A stretch of 64,000 nt of DNA from Bathynomus jamesi (Eukaryota; Arthropoda; Malacostraca; Isopoda; Cirolanidae), in NCBI GenBank assembly GCA_023014485.1, contig JAJOZX010001000.1, positions 412,501-476,500 of the forward strand, given 5' to 3'. The notes beneath the pieces were generated by a model. It ran no database searches and was not told the DNA's origin. It saw only the letters and a program-made list of their open reading frames with translations. Numbering within the stretch: position 1 is the first letter of the stretch; the number at the start of each line of letters is the position of its first letter. Of the stretch, positions 42,718 through 53,455 are shown in pieces. The position numbers and the translations under genes were made by a program.

Positions 42718-42964
42718 CTCTAAGCTATGGACTTCTTGGTACGAAAACGTCTGTCTGTCGCTCCACTTAACTTCGACAGTGCAGTATTATTTCTAATCAA
42801 TTGTATATATTTCTATCCTTAGTATATGAACTGTCATTGTATTAATAATATTTGTCATATGGACTATAGTCTGCCAATAAACCTTTTCATTTTCATTTTC
42901 ATATATATATATATATATATATATGCACTAGAATCACAAAATAACACGTGACCTTATTAATAAG

Positions 42965-43013
42965 CAAACAACCACAAGCTCGGAAGATCCCGGGTTCGAT
43001 TCCCGGGTGGTTA
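42965..43013 (+). other. tRNA-like T-arm and acceptor fragment
   Basis: AACCAC ... CCCGGGTTCGATTCCCGGG then GTGGTTA. The T-stem/loop is perfect and the two ends pair as an acceptor-like stem, but D-arm and anticodon arm are missing. Probably a decayed tRNA or the head of a tRNA-derived SINE; not a functional tRNA. Confidence 0.5.
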
Positions 43014-43089
43014 CCTCATTTTTTTCATTTGTTTCGTTCTCTCTCTCTCGTCTTGCGCGGAATATCTCCTATACAAGCGTCGTTCTTTA

Positions 43090-43091
43090 CG

Positions 43092-43143
<52 letters not shown>

Positions 43144-43199
43144 ATATATATATATATATATATATATACAGTATGTGTGTGTGTGTATGTGTGGGTATA
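43090..43199 (+). repeat. (TA)n/(GT)n microsatellite
   Basis: Alternating TA and GT runs directly precede the Tc1 terminus at 43202, whose target TA is the last unit. Confidence 0.93.
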
Positions 43200-43201
43200 T
43201 A

Positions 43202-44473
43202 CAGGGGTTAGACAAAATAATATGAACACCCGCCGATTTCACCGGTTATCTTTACGGACTGCTCAGACACAAAGTAAATGGTCAAATGACTGGCAAACCT
43301 ATTTAAATGCGTAACAGAGAGTGTATACGTCATGTTATAACCCTCACGTTGTTTTTACAGATCTGAGTGAATTATGAATTAGCAGTTATGAAAGACCTGT
43401 CAGACTTCCAAAGAGGGCAAATTGTCGGAGCGCGGATGGCTGGTGCATCGGTGACGAAAACCGCTCAGATGTTCAATGTATCCAGAGGAACTGTCTCTAT
43501 GGTCATGTCTGCATACCAAAACCATGGAAAGACAAGCACCGACAAATGCAATAGTGGACGCAAGAAGAAGCTGTGTGATCGAGACCGCCGGGTGCTAAAG
43601 CGGCATTGTGACAAAGAACCATAAGACCACAGCTCCAAAAGTGACTGCAGAGCTTAACCAGCATCTTGCAAGCCCGGTATCGACCAGAACTGTACGTCGC
43701 GAGCTCCATGGAGCTGGATACCATGGGAGGGCTGCAATTGCCAAATCCTTCCTTTCGCACATCAACATCGAGTGGCGCAGAAAAATGGTGTAATGACCAT
43801 AAGAATTGGTCAATGGACCGGTGGAAGAATGTAGTCTACTCCGACGAATCCTCCTTTACGCTATTTCCATGTTCCGGTCGAGTTTACGTCTGGAGACAGC
43901 CTAAAGATGCTTATGACCCCGACTGCCTGACCCCAACCGTTAAGCATGGAGGCGGATCTGTGATGGTTTGGGCAGCAATATCGTGGAATACTCTTGGCCG
44001 AGCTGTAGTACTGCATGGTAGGGTTAACGCCCAGGTCTATCTGTCAATATTGGCTGACCAGGTCCATCCCATGGTCCAAACGCTGTTTCCCAATGGCGGC
44101 GCCGTCTTCCAGGATGATAATGCACCAATCCACACCGCTGGGGTCGTTAAAAATTGGTTTGAAGAGCATGTTAGTGAAGTAGAACGCTTGGATTGGCCTC
44201 CACAATCCCCGGATCTTAACATTATCGAGCATCTGTGGTGTCAGTTGGAGCAGCAGGTCAGAAGCCGATTCCCACCGCCGGCGTCTTTGGAGGAACTGGA
44301 GCAGGGTTTGCTCGAAGAATGGCTCAGGATTCCTCTAGCCACTGTCCAAAAGCTGTATGAATCAATTCCCCAACGCATTACAGCTGTTATTGCCGCTAAA
44401 GGAGGACCAACTCCATATTAAGAATAAAAACCGCCATTTATCAAGGTGTTCATATTATTTTGTCCAACCCCTG
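43202..44473 (+). mobile_element. Tc1-like element, full length, TSD TA
   Basis: Ends CAGGGGTTAGACAAAATAAT and the inverted CAGGGGTTGGACAAAATAAT continue through ATGAACACC (29 bp, one mismatch), flanked by TA (43200-43201, 44474-44475). The 1272-bp length and a single transposase frame are typical of complete Tc1 copies. Apart from frame slips in the transposase it looks recent. Confidence 0.96.
43367..44421 (+). pseudogene. Tc1 transposase with two frameshifts, DD34E motif present
   Basis: Frame 1 (43367-43624) carries the paired-like DNA-binding part: [26 protein letters not shown], and the S-G-R-K-K hook. Frame 2 (43608-43790) reads V-S-T-R-T-V-R-R-E-L and N-I-E-W-R-R-K. Frame 3 (to 44421) holds VVYSDESSF, W-R-Q-P, V-K-H-G-G-G-S-V-M-V-W, F-Q-D-D-N-A-P-I-H and S-P-D-L-N-I-I-E-H-L-W, ending P-T-P-Y and stop. 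Known: the catalytic D, D and E of Tc1 are all visible. Two single-base slips (near 43620 and 43790) separate otherwise clean frames. Confidence 0.95.
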
Positions 44474-44475
44474 TA

Positions 44476-44750
44476 TATGTGTGTATATGTATATATGTAA
44501 AAATGAACAATGAATAATTCCTATGTTCATATCTTTTTATATTCATTCGTATGAGTCTTATATCCATTTATATAATTCTTATATCCACTTATATACTTCG
44601 TATATTTATATAAACATATATTTATATCATCTTGTATATCCTTATATATTTATATTCACATAATCCTCATGTTTACCTAATCCGTGTATTTAGATAATCT
44701 TTATATAAACCCTTATATTCATTATTTTCATACAGTACTTATGTTGTTTG
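44476..44750 (+). repeat. Degenerate AT-rich tandem array
   Basis: Imperfect units of about 20-25 bp such as CTTATATTCATTTATATA repeat with variation from about 44520 to 44740. The following 44750-44930 has no recognised content. Confidence 0.6.
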
Positions 44751-44929
44751 GTTTTTATGTTCGAATGTTCATTTTTCCATGAGAAACCAAAATCGCCTGA
44801 GCAAGTTTGGATAGAATTTCGATTTGTGCTTTCTATTGTGCTATTCTATTATGATTGTCTTGCATCTAACCCTCGTTCCTAAATTTTATTAGATTATGCA
44901 TGCGCATTGCATATAGCAGGATTGGAACC

Positions 44930-45678
44930 CGTAGTTGTACTTCTTAGTCCTTAAATTCTTTCATTAGAAATCAATGCGGGTCAGGCTCTCTGCATCCTCA
45001 TTAAAAATCTTTGCAAGCTCTAAAATTCCAGGTTTTATTGGTTTCAGGCATGCATTTACGCTAAAATAGTTAATTGATTGTAGCACACGAAAATTATCAG
45101 GAAGACGCTGTCTAATTTGCTTTATTTGTTCCACAACAAAATTTACACATCGGGCTCTAATCTCTTTCTCTTCTAGTTCAGAAAACTTACATTCTGAGAC
45201 TTCCTTCTCTAACTGATAACCAAGGTATGGCTTCGGATCTAAATAATCTTGAACTGAATCACTCTCATTTAGCTTCTTTCCAGGTATTAGAATGACTGAG
45301 TGACTGAGCTGAGTGAATCAATAAGATGCTGAAGATCATTCAATAACTTAGTGGGATCTTGTGTTTCCGCTTGTTTACTCTTTGCATTTCAGCAAGGATT
45401 TGCTTAAAATTACTAGAAAAACATAGTTTTTCTTATCACAAACCATTAAACAAAAGAACTTCGGCTGTGTAGCACTGTTCTTCATTCCTTGCAATGTCAA
45501 AATGGGTCTCTAGCTCAACCCACTGCTGCAAAATTCTCACTACAGCAGATTCAATTGACAACCATCTTCTTGTGCTAGGCTGGACAAGCTTTAAAGGTTG
45601 ATTTCCTTCGTTTATTGTGGCAAAAAGTTTTTATATTTAGCTTGACGAACCGATGAATGAGAAAACCAGCTGTATGTT
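44930..45678 (-). pseudogene. hAT-like (DUF4371-type) transposase, C-terminal half
   Basis: The minus strand from 45678 reads Y-S-W-F-S-H-S-S-V-R-Q, then L-V-Q-P-S-T-R-R-W-L-S-I-E-S-A-V and Q-W-V-E-L-E-T-H-F. After several stops it reads D-P-K-P-Y-L-G-Y, F-V-V-E-Q-I-K-Q-I-R-Q-R-L-P and I-F-N-E-D-A-E-S-L-T. Known: W-F-S-x-S-x-x-R and T-R-W-L are landmarks just after the C-H-S-L block of this hAT group. That preceding block is at 58374-58882 on the same strand, on the far side of the BEL element: the two are one gene split by its insertion. Confidence 0.78.
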
Positions 45679-46367
45679 TGTTAGAAAATCTAAAAGAGGA
45701 AGAGCCATTGTTGTTCCAAGGCAATATGATGACTAAACTGATTGATGCAACATTCCTTGTATATATTAAGTTAAGGTGTGTGTGTATATATCCATCTCAT
45801 AAATGTAAGGTTAGTGAAAAATTCACTTAATTTAGAGCTAGCATTTTTGGGCTCTTGTGGCATCATTGTTTGGGCACTCTTGTGGAATAATTTTTTGGGG
45901 GCACTGCGCGTCCTGCCTACTCGTTTGTTGAATGCGGCACTTACAGGGCGTGGTCTTATAGAGAGCTCTCTTGCAATTAAGTTTGGTTGTTTAGATACAA
46001 GATTGTTGCATCGTGCAATGGTGCAGGTTGTGTTGTTGTTGCAATGTTTAGAAAGAAGACCATAAATAGTGCACCTTTTTTATCTTAATTTTATGCAACT
46101 GAGGCCTAAGATAGGCCTACATCGAGTCAGGATTTAGAAAGAAGACCATACATAGTGCCCCTTTTGTTTTTCATCTTAATTTTATACAACTGAGGCCTTA
46201 GGTAGGCCCACATCGAGTCAGCAACCCTGAGGTAGGACCTAATAGGACCTCCAAGTCCGTAAGTTTTTAGTCTAGCTAAATTTGGGCTGTATGTTAAACT
46301 GGCCCTTCAGAGCTTAGCCGTTCACGGCTTAGTTGGGATTCTGAACCCAATAAAATAAAAAATAACA
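45679..46367 (+). repeat. BEL 5' LTR with internal tandem duplication
   Basis: It starts TGTTAGAAAATCT and ends AATAACA (TG...CA). Compared with the solo LTR (56571-57192), the extra length is explained mainly by a tandem duplication of about 85 bp (46046-46129 and 46133-46220, from TTTAGAAAGAAGACCATA to CATCGAGTCA). The LTR boundary is fixed by the solo LTR's target duplication and by the adjacent primer site. Confidence 0.9.
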
Positions 46368-46385
46368 TGGTCCTTCTGAACCGGA
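46368..46385 (+). promoter_or_regulatory. BEL primer binding site
   Basis: TGGTCCTTCTGAACCGG immediately follows the LTR's terminal CA. It begins with TGG, as expected for pairing with a tRNA CCA end. The tRNA species was not identified. Confidence 0.7.
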
Positions 46386-46775
46386 TTCTAACCCAAGACT
46401 GAGTCAGTGACTATTTTTCGGCAAAGGTCTGATTGTGCAAATTGTAGCCCAAGTTAGGCCTGGACGGGTTGAGCATAATTGAGTTAAGGTTCCAGGGTAG
46501 AAAGTTTGGTCGCCCAATTGCAAAACTTGACCACTAGTCTGTCGTTGTTTTGGGCCTACATTTTACCGGTTTAGTTAATTTTGGTTTATTGTTCGTAGAC
46601 GAAGGTTGCAGACTTCAGTGCGCTAGTTACTTGGGTGGAAAATTTGATATTCCATACTGGTGGTTGGTCAGTACCCCAACCAAGCAATTCAGTTTATTTG
46701 AAAAAAGCAAAATTTGAGTTTGATCAGTTTGGTTAAGTATTTTTGCCAATTCAGCCTATTTGGCATTGAGCCTAA

Positions 46776-48516
46776 TTGTTGTTTGCATTGAAGATGAGTG
46801 CAGCTGAATTGAACAAGTTTAAAAAAAGGAGAAACGCCTACAAAGATCTAATTACAAAGGTCATTGCCACTATAGATTCTGCCATAGAGCAAGAGGATTT
46901 AAGCTTAGTGACTATGCAGCTTTCCATATTAGAAACTAAAAAGGTTGCTCTAAGCGAAGTAAATGTTAAAATTGAGGCTCTTATAGAAGAGGATGAAATA
47001 GAAAGTAACATAATTTACTTTGAAGAGATTATTGATGATAATTAAAGTATGCCACGGAGCAAAAGAGTTTAGCAGCTCAGTACAGTTAGAGACCAGGTCT
47101 AATAATGAGACACAACCCTCAACAAATGGTGTTTGTGAAGTTAAGGTTAACAGATCTGCAGTTCAATTACCGAGGCTTGTACTCAAAACATTTTCTGGGA
47201 GTATTCAGGAATGGCAAGGATGGGCAGACAGTTTTCAATCAGCAGTTCATTCTAGTCAAGTGTTAAGTGCGGTGGAGAAGTTTAATTATTTGCAGTCCCT
47301 CTTGGAAGGGGAGGCAGCAAAGACAATAGCAGGATTAGCATTAACAGAGGCTAATTATAATGTGGCTTGGGATATATTAAAGAAACGGTTTGGTAAGCCA
47401 GAGAGCTTAATTGAAAGCCACCTCCGCGAACTTTTAGCTATACCTCTGTTAATAATCTCAATAGTGTCAAGGAGTTACGGCAGTTATATGATGAATTTGA
47501 AGTCAGAACTAGGTCCCTAGACAACTTGGGTGTAGGAATGGAAAGGTATGGTATAATGCTGGTCACTATACTGGAGTCTAAAGTGCCTAGCTCAATTTTG
47601 CTTGAATTAAGTAGGGGACACTCTACAGAACATGTGTACATCCCCCTTCAGCAGATGTTAAGTCTTTTAAGCACAGAATTAGCAAGACGAGAGGGAATTG
47701 AGTTTGCACAGTGGGATGTTAAACAAGGGGACAAAGGCAGGCACAGCACCAAAGTTTCTACAAATAGGAATAACCCAGGTACAGTGTCAGCTCTACATGC
47801 ATCATCTGAGAATAAATTAAAGGGAATCAAGGAATGCATATTTTGCGAAGACAACTACAAGTCATATAAATGTGAAGTGGCTGAGGCTTTACATTTTGAG
47901 GAGAGAAAGGACAGGGTAACTAAGTCCACAGCATGTTTTAAATGTTTTTTGAAAGGTCACAGAGCAAGGTTTTGTAAGTTTAAAATTTTGTGCAAAAAAT
48001 GCCATGGCCGGAATCAGCTATTATTGTGTAAAAACACTCCTAGTAGACCTACCCCAGAAGTAGAGACATCAGTGGCACATGCCACTGCTATGAAAGGGAG
48101 TAAAAGTAAAGGGGGATTATTGCAAACAGATGTAGCATCATTAATTGGGAATGATGGAGAAGCTACTGTAAGAGTGTTGTTTGAGAGTGGTAGCCAGTGT
48201 AGCTTTATTAAGACCAGAATTTCCAGAAAATTGAAGTTTAAAGAACTTTAAAAGGGAAAATTTAAGAATTTCTGGGTTTGGGGGTTCCGTTCAAAACCGA
48301 ACCAAAGTTAAGAAGGTAGAAGTTCTGGTTAAGGGGTTGTTACCACAAGGTCCCACTATCAAGGTCCAAGCTGTAGAGATTGAGGAACTTTGTGCTCCAG
48401 TCACTACTTGTTTAGATATGGCATGTGTCCAAGAATTGCAAGTTAAAGGAATTAATTTGGGCAATAATAAGTTTGAAGGAACAGAAGATATTAGTCTTTT
48501 GATTGGAGCTGACTAT
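46776..48516 (+). pseudogene. BEL/Pao gag and protease region
   Basis: The + strand begins with a short coiled-coil frame (46776-47045). A Pao-type gag follows (L-K-T-F-S-G-S-I-Q-E-W; K-F-N-Y-L-Q-S-L-L-E-G-E-A; R-F-G-K-P-E). From 47526 come V-P-S-S-I-L-L-E-L, zinc-knuckle clusters (C-F-K-C-F-L-K-G-H; C-K-K-C-H-G) and the protease V-R-V-L-F-E-S-G-S-Q-C-S-F. Known: this block is normally L-F-D-S-G-S-Q, so the catalytic aspartate is replaced by glutamate. Stops at 47045, 47518 and 48249 break the frame. It ends at L-L-I-G-A-D-Y, where the Gypsy is inserted; the reading resumes at 53456. Confidence 0.88.
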
Positions 48517-48926
48517 TGTAGCTGGTTCCTTCTTGGTGCTACTTGTATTTGCCGGGGAAGAATGAAAGATACGAGAGGCAGGCTATCTCTTTGTTGGGTA
48601 TCTCTTTTAGGGGCCTCTCGTGTCCTCTTCTCCCCCTGTCGTTTGGAAGGTTGGCGTCTTGAAGGAAAAGCCGGTCGTTTTCAGAGTTTATTGAGTTCTT
48701 GGTTGGCTGAGGTTATTTTACAGAAGATTTTGTTATTTTATATACAGCTGAATTAATTAAATATATATATATAAATTTATGTACAATACTTATTTATAAA
48801 GATTATATATGATTCTTAAAATTACACAATGATAAAATATATACAATTTGGTACGCGCAAAATTGGTTTGTCGGTAACTAATATAAAAATAATATAAATG
48901 CGGAAAATTAACTGCGCGGCCCCACA
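48517..48926 (-). repeat. Gypsy 3' LTR
   Basis: In the element's sense it begins TGTGGGGCCGCGCAG and ends CCAGCTACA. It is 410 bp, against 405 bp for the other LTR; differences are scattered single bases and small indels. Confidence 0.95.
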
Positions 48927-48959
48927 CTACTGCCCACCCCGAGAAGCGGAGCACGTATA

Positions 48960-51900
48960 TCAAAAGTAGAAATATTCGGGTCTTGATTTGAATCGGATCC
49001 TTCGTCCAGCTCGCGTTGATCCTCGGTCGGCCTCGTTTCCGGTTGTTGCGTTGTCCTGCGCGCCCGTCCTGAGGTCTGTATTTGCTACCTCCGAGGTGCG
49101 TCCTCCATCGTCCTTTTTCCTTGCGTGCTTTTTCTCCGATCCGATGTCGTCCGATTGTGCGCCCGGTACCTGTGTGGGACCTGAAACTATATACGCCGGT
49201 TTTAAACGATTAATTGAAATGGCTTCTGATGATCCGTTAGTTTTTTCTATTACGAAGTACTTATCGTGGCGTTCGAGAACACGGAAAGGTCCTTGATATG
49301 GTGCCTCGAATGGTTTTCGAACGCGGTCGATGCGTACCCATACGTGGCTTGATTTGTGGAGTTCCGATGGAATGAATGATTTGGGGGCTGAGTGAATGTT
49401 TCCTTGAGAGAGTTGGGCGAAATCGATTTGCGTCATTTTCTTGGCTAATTCGGAGATGAATTTTGAATTGGATTTTGACGACGAATTGGCGATCATTGGC
49501 CTCGGGCATAATAGGGTGGTTCCGGTGACGGTGGTGAACGGTGAATAACCCGATTCGTTGGGGAGACTGCGTAAACCAAGGAGAACTATGGGTAAAGCGG
49601 GGAGCCAATCTTGTTTTCGAGCGATGATTGCTGTCTTGATGGTGCGATGAGATCTTTCAATTATTCCGTTGGTCTGAGGGCGATACGACAAAGTTCTTAG
49701 TCGGTGAAATCCGATGAGAGCTGAGAGTTCCCTAAAGAGTTCGGATTCGAATTGGGATCCGCGGTCCGTTATGACTTGCAGTGGTACACCAAATCTTGAA
49801 ATCCATACATCGAGAAATGCGTGTGCTATTGATGTGGCTGTAGTATCAATCAGAGGATATGCTTCTATCCATCTTGTGGCACGATCGATGCAGGTTAGGA
49901 GATATCTATATGGGGAAGGATATGTTTGACCGGGCAAAGTGGTTGGCGGTAAGGGACCGACGATGTCGATATGTACCGTTTCAAATCTTGAACTTGGTAA
50001 ATCGAAGGGGGTTATTTCTGATTTTGTATGGCGAGAAATTTTTGAGGATTGACATGATTCACAATTTCGGGACCAAGTTCGAATATCCTTATTCATTGAG
50101 GGCCAAAAGTATCTTGATTTAATGATACGAAGTGATTGCTTGATGCCTGGATGAGAAATATTATGAAATTGATTGAAGATGGAAGATCGATGCTGCTTGG
50201 GAACAAAAGGACGGGGATATGGCGTGGATGTATCGCAATATAAAGTTGTATTTTCTGGAAACGGGAACGGCTTGAGACGTGGGAGAAATTCTTGCGTTTC
50301 TTGATCTTTTTGTTGAGATTCCGCGATTGCTGATAAATCGAAAGCGTCGATATGTACTGCGTTTACGTTGCGTGAAAGGCAGTCCGCTACGACGTTTTCG
50401 GATCCACAGATATGTATTACATCGCATACGTATTCCGTGATGGCAGACCAATGACGTTGTTGTCGGTCTGTCTTGGCTCGTAAGGGACTCTTGTAGGCAG
50501 AAACCATCGGTTTGTGATCCGTGAAGAGTATTACTTGACGACCTTCTAAAAATTGACGGAAATGCAGGACGGCTAGGTATGCTGCGAGTAATTCTCTATC
50601 GTATGCGGCGTACGCTTGCTGAGTTGTAGTTAATTTCTTGGAAAAGAAGGCGATGGGAACTGGTGTGCTGTCGATTATTTGATGAAGAACTGCTCCAGCT
50701 GCTATTTGTGAGCAGTCCGTAACTAAATGAAGGATTGAGCTTGATGGAAGAGGATGACAAAGCGTAACGGCGTTCCGTAGTGCATCCTTGACATCTTGAA
50801 AGGCTTGAATTGCTTCGTCGTTCCACTGTAGACTTTTGCTTTTGACTTGAGTTCTGACGATTTCACTTAAAGGTGAGACTAAATCGGCGTAACGGGGTAT
50901 CATATGGCGATAGAATCCCGTCATTCCTAGGAATCTTCTGAGGCTTTGGTAATCTTGCGGTTGGGGAATATCTTGAATTTCGGAGACTTTGTTTACAGGA
51001 GGACGAATGCCTGCTGGGGAAACTTCATGACCCAGAAATTCAATTTTGGATTGCTGAAATATGCATTTTTCTAAGGAAATTCTTAAATTGTGTTCTTGAA
51101 GGATCTTGAATACGCGTTCTAAGTCTTTCAAATGGTCAACTGCGTTATTTGAATGGACTAAAATATCGTCGAGATACACAAATACGCAGTCAACTCCTCT
51201 GAAAATTGTATCCATGAAGCGTTGAAATGTTGCAGGGGCGTTTCTTAAACCAAATGGCATGTATAAATACTGAAATAAACCAAATGGAGTTGTTATAGCC
51301 GTTTTCTCGATATCTTCTGGGTGGACTGGAATTTGGTGATATGCTCTGACTAGATCGATTTTGCTAAAGCATGATTTTCCGTGCAGAGATGTTGACAGAC
51401 TTCTTATATGAGGAAGTGGATATCTGTCCGGTTTCGTGACAGCGTTTAGGCTTCTATAATCACCACACGCCCGCCATTCGCCTGGTATCTTCTTCGGAAC
51501 GAGGTGTAACGGTGAGGCCCATGGTGATTTTGAGGGTTCTATAATTCCATCTTGAAGTAAGTTGTTGAAAGTAGCCTTAGCTGAGGATAATTTATCGGGT
51601 GGAAGACGTCGAGGGCTTGCAAACACTGGTGGTGCGCTGCCAGTGTCGATGTAAACTTTCTGAGCTGGTTTCAGTAGTGAGGAGTACTTGTCAAGCAGGT
51701 TCCTGATTTCTTGAGGTAATTTGTCGGTAGGGTTAATATTGATGAGGTGAAGGTCTTTGGATTGCACAGGTTTAGTAGTGGCTTGAAGAGTTGTTGCTCT
51801 ATCCTTCAAAATGCCATGCTTGCAGTCCACAAGGATGTCATAATGGGATAGAAAATCGGCGCCGAGAAGTGGACTGGAGACTTGGGCGACGACGAATGGC

Positions 51901-52142
51901 CACCTGAATATTCTTCGTAATTTAGGAATTGATATGTCCAGTGTTACTTCTCCGAATATTTCGAGCGGCTGACCGTTTGCGGTGGAAATCTTTACTGCGG
52001 TTGGGTGGAGTTGACAATCATTGACACAAGTTGGTGGTAAAATTGAGATGCTCGCTCCTGTGTCAATGATAAAATTGACCTTCAGACTGGCGATGCGAGC
52101 TGCGACTGAGATCAGCGGCAGGCCGGACGTCGCGTTAATCAC
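48960..52142 (-). CDS. Gypsy pol polyprotein (PR-RT-RNaseH-INT), open
   Basis: A 1060-codon uninterrupted frame. Residues 25-36 hold the protease [11 protein letters not shown]; the RT spans about 190-370 with Y-H-Q-I-P-V-H and the catalytic Y-L-D-D-I-L at 323; RNase H shows V-T-D-C-S and F-T-D-H-K-P-M; the integrase has H-N-I-S-H-P-G, C-E-S-C-Q (HHCC finger), [16 protein letters not shown] and N-G-I-I-E-R-S-H (DDE). It closes with a G-P-F/Y module (Y-Q-G-P-F-R-V-L). All catalytic residues are present. The frame is open upstream of its listed start and overlaps the end of gag in the -1 frame, so expression by ribosomal frameshifting is likely. Confidence 0.95.
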   Translation of the reverse strand: MINATSGLPLISVAARIASLKVNFIIDTGASISILPPTCVNDCQLHPTAVKISTANGQPLEIFGEVTLDISIPKLRRIFRWPFVVAQVSSPLLGADFLSHYDILVDCKHGILKDRATTLQATTKPVQSKDLHLININPTDKLPQEIRNLLDKYSSLLKPAQKVYIDTGSAPPVFASPRRLPPDKLSSAKATFNNLLQDGIIEPSKSPWASPLHLVPKKIPGEWRACGDYRSLNAVTKPDRYPLPHIRSLSTSLHGKSCFSKIDLVRAYHQIPVHPEDIEKTAITTPFGLFQYLYMPFGLRNAPATFQRFMDTIFRGVDCVFVYLDDILVHSNNAVDHLKDLERVFKILQEHNLRISLEKCIFQQSKIEFLGHEVSPAGIRPPVNKVSEIQDIPQPQDYQSLRRFLGMTGFYRHMIPRYADLVSPLSEIVRTQVKSKSLQWNDEAIQAFQDVKDALRNAVTLCHPLPSSSILHLVTDCSQIAAGAVLHQIIDSTPVPIAFFSKKLTTTQQAYAAYDRELLAAYLAVLHFRQFLEGRQVILFTDHKPMVSAYKSPLRAKTDRQQRHWSAITEYVCDVIHICGSENVVADCLSRNVNAVHIDAFDLSAIAESQQKDQETQEFLPRLKPFPFPENTTLYCDTSTPYPRPFVPKQHRSSIFNQFHNISHPGIKQSLRIIKSRYFWPSMNKDIRTWSRNCESCQSSKISRHTKSEITPFDLPSSRFETVHIDIVGPLPPTTLPGQTYPSPYRYLLTCIDRATRWIEAYPLIDTTATSIAHAFLDVWISRFGVPLQVITDRGSQFESELFRELSALIGFHRLRTLSYRPQTNGIIERSHRTIKTAIIARKQDWLPALPIVLLGLRSLPNESGYSPFTTVTGTTLLCPRPMIANSSSKSNSKFISELAKKMTQIDFAQLSQGNIHSAPKSFIPSELHKSSHVWVRIDRVRKPFEAPYQGPFRVLERHDKYFVIEKTNGSSEAISINRLKPAYIVSGPTQVPGAQSDDIGSEKKHARKKDDGGRTSEVANTDLRTGAQDNATTGNEADRGSTRAGRRIRFKSRPEYFYF

Positions 52143-52153
52143 AGCCTGCTTAT

Positions 52154-52894
52154 CTAGTTTTCCGACGTTTCTCTTGATGGTGAGGAAGATCTTGAATTTG
52201 GGCGTGACGAGGGGAGCAGCTTGGCGTCATCTTTATTTGGCCACTTGCACCATGGCCTGCAGGTCCTTGCTTGGGGGCCATAATAAAGGTGCGCGCGGCA
52301 CACCACCGGCCGCTGATTCTCGCTGAAGGGTTTTAGGCCGATGGGGATATTCGTTCTTGGGCTTGTATTGGCTCGAGTTGACGTTGGCGCCGCGTAGCAG
52401 CTTTGTTGAGCGAACGGTATTAACTCATCGGCTAGTTTGCCGAGTTGAGTTAGCGTCAGCTCCTTTTGTGCTGCTACGACGGGCGCTATTGAGGATGGGA
52501 GCGCCTGGATGAATTTATGCTTCACCAAATCATCGCTGACGCCCACCTTCAGTGCCGTTTGGTGGATATCTTGAAGGAATTGGGAGGGCTTTCCAGTGAG
52601 AGGAGTGTTGGAGATGAGTCGTTCGAAGAGTTCTGGCTTCGTCTTTTCGTAATGACTCACGATTTCTTCTTTTAAATCGGTGTACGACTTGTTGGAGAGA
52701 GTTGCTGCTGAAATTCGTGAGACGACTTCGGGGGGTAACGAGGCTAGAACATGGAAAAATTTGGTCTCTTCGGATGTTATTCTGGAAATGTGGAATTGTG
52801 CCTCCATGATGGAGAACCATCCTGCGGCCGACGCTTCAGAGAACGTGGGTGGCTTGATGGTGACATGGTGCACTCCTGATTCAACAGATTCCAT
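52154..52894 (-). CDS. Gypsy gag with CHCC finger, open
   Basis: A 246-codon frame starts [16 protein letters not shown]. The capsid-like part has [22 protein letters not shown] and A-L-P-S-S-I-A-P-V. Near residues 200-222 is the pattern C-x2-H-x7-C-x3-C in [21 protein letters not shown]. Known: CsRn1-clade elements carry this unusual CHCC finger rather than CCHC. The stop lies 12 bases upstream of the listed pol start and pol is in the -1 frame. Confidence 0.93.
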   Translation of the reverse strand: MESVESGVHHVTIKPPTFSEASAAGWFSIMEAQFHISRITSEETKFFHVLASLPPEVVSRISAATLSNKSYTDLKEEIVSHYEKTKPELFERLISNTPLTGKPSQFLQDIHQTALKVGVSDDLVKHKFIQALPSSIAPVVAAQKELTLTQLGKLADELIPFAQQSCYAAPTSTRANTSPRTNIPIGLKPFSENQRPVVCRAHLYYGPQARTCRPWCKWPNKDDAKLLPSSRPNSRSSSPSRETSEN

Positions 52895-53027
52895 CTTGCG
52901 GGAATGTAATTCGGGTCTGCTGCTGCTTTGGTTCCGACCGGCTACTACGGGTGGGCGGCGAAGAGGCGTGGCTTCGGTTTGTTCCGCCCGGCGACTGAAG
53001 GATGCTGCTTCCGCTGGCTGCTTCGGG

Positions 53028-53046
53028 TCACTCCGGGGTCACCAAT
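53028..53046 (-). promoter_or_regulatory. Gypsy primer binding site (tRNA-Trp-like)
   Basis: On the minus strand, directly after the 5' LTR and one or two bases, TTGGTGACCCCGGAGTGAC is found. Known: CsRn1 elements use tRNA-Trp, whose 3' end is complementary to TGGTGACCCCG. The match supports clade and boundary. Confidence 0.75.
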
Positions 53047-53451
53047 TGTAGCTGGTTCCTTCTTGGTGCTACTTGTAGTTGCCGGGAAGAATGAAGGATA
53101 CGAGAGGCAAGCTATCGCTTTGTTGGGTATCTCTTTTAGGGGCCTCTCGTGTCCTCTTCTCTCCCTGTCGTTTGGGGGTTGGCGTCTTGAAGGAAAAGCC
53201 GGTCGTTTTCAGAGTTTATTGAGTTCTTGGTTGGCTGAGGTTATTTTACAGAAGATTTTGTTATTTATATACAGCTGAATTAATTAAATATATATATAAA
53301 TTTATGTACAATACTTATTTATAAAGATTATATATGATTCTTAAAATTACACAATGATAAAATATATACAATTTGGTACGCGCAAAATTGGTTTGTCGGT
53401 AACTAATATAAAAATAATATAAATGCGGAAAATTAACTGCGCGGCCCCACA
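53047..53451 (-). repeat. Gypsy 5' LTR
   Basis: It lies upstream of gag in the element's sense. It ends CCAGCTACA next to the primer site and begins TGTGGGG against the CTAT duplication at 53452-53455. Confidence 0.95.
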
Positions 53452-53455
53452 CTAT

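Larger units (their letters stand above)
40353..42903 (+). pseudogene. Second LINE type, RT to 3' tail (copy 2), with three insertions
   Basis: The + strand from 40370 reads [45 protein letters not shown] (catalytic, 40770); and S-V-K-S-L-D-R-L-L-N, stopping at 40853. Coding resumes at 41808 with K-V-M-Q-F-H-P-K-S, E-F-K-Y-L-G-Q-T-I, F-R-S-F-C and P-P-R-C-S-A-S-Q-M-F. It is cut again by a MITE (42347-42717) and ends with (ATTTTC) and (TA)n near 42903. Known: F-x-Y-A-D-D and G-V-R-Q-G are non-LTR RT motifs. Endonuclease and ORF1 are missing. The gap at 40854-41806 is two adjacent DNA elements. Confidence 0.9.
48517..53451 (-). mobile_element. Gypsy (CsRn1-type) LTR retrotransposon, apparently intact, TSD CTAT
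   Basis: LTRs at 48517-48926 and 53047-53451 (TG...CA on both strands) differ at only about ten positions by eye. A 4-bp duplication CTAT lies at 48513-48516 and 53452-53455. Both gag and pol are open on the minus strand. The tRNA-Trp-like primer site and the CHCC gag finger point to the CsRn1 clade. Total length is 4.9 kb. It sits in the protease-RT linker of the BEL element, which is clearly older. This is the youngest-looking retroelement in the window. Confidence 0.95.

Noticed and set aside
48960..52894. Possible endogenous retrovirus with envelope
   Set aside because: No third ORF between pol and the 3' LTR; the space is only about 30 bp, so it is an env-less Gypsy.
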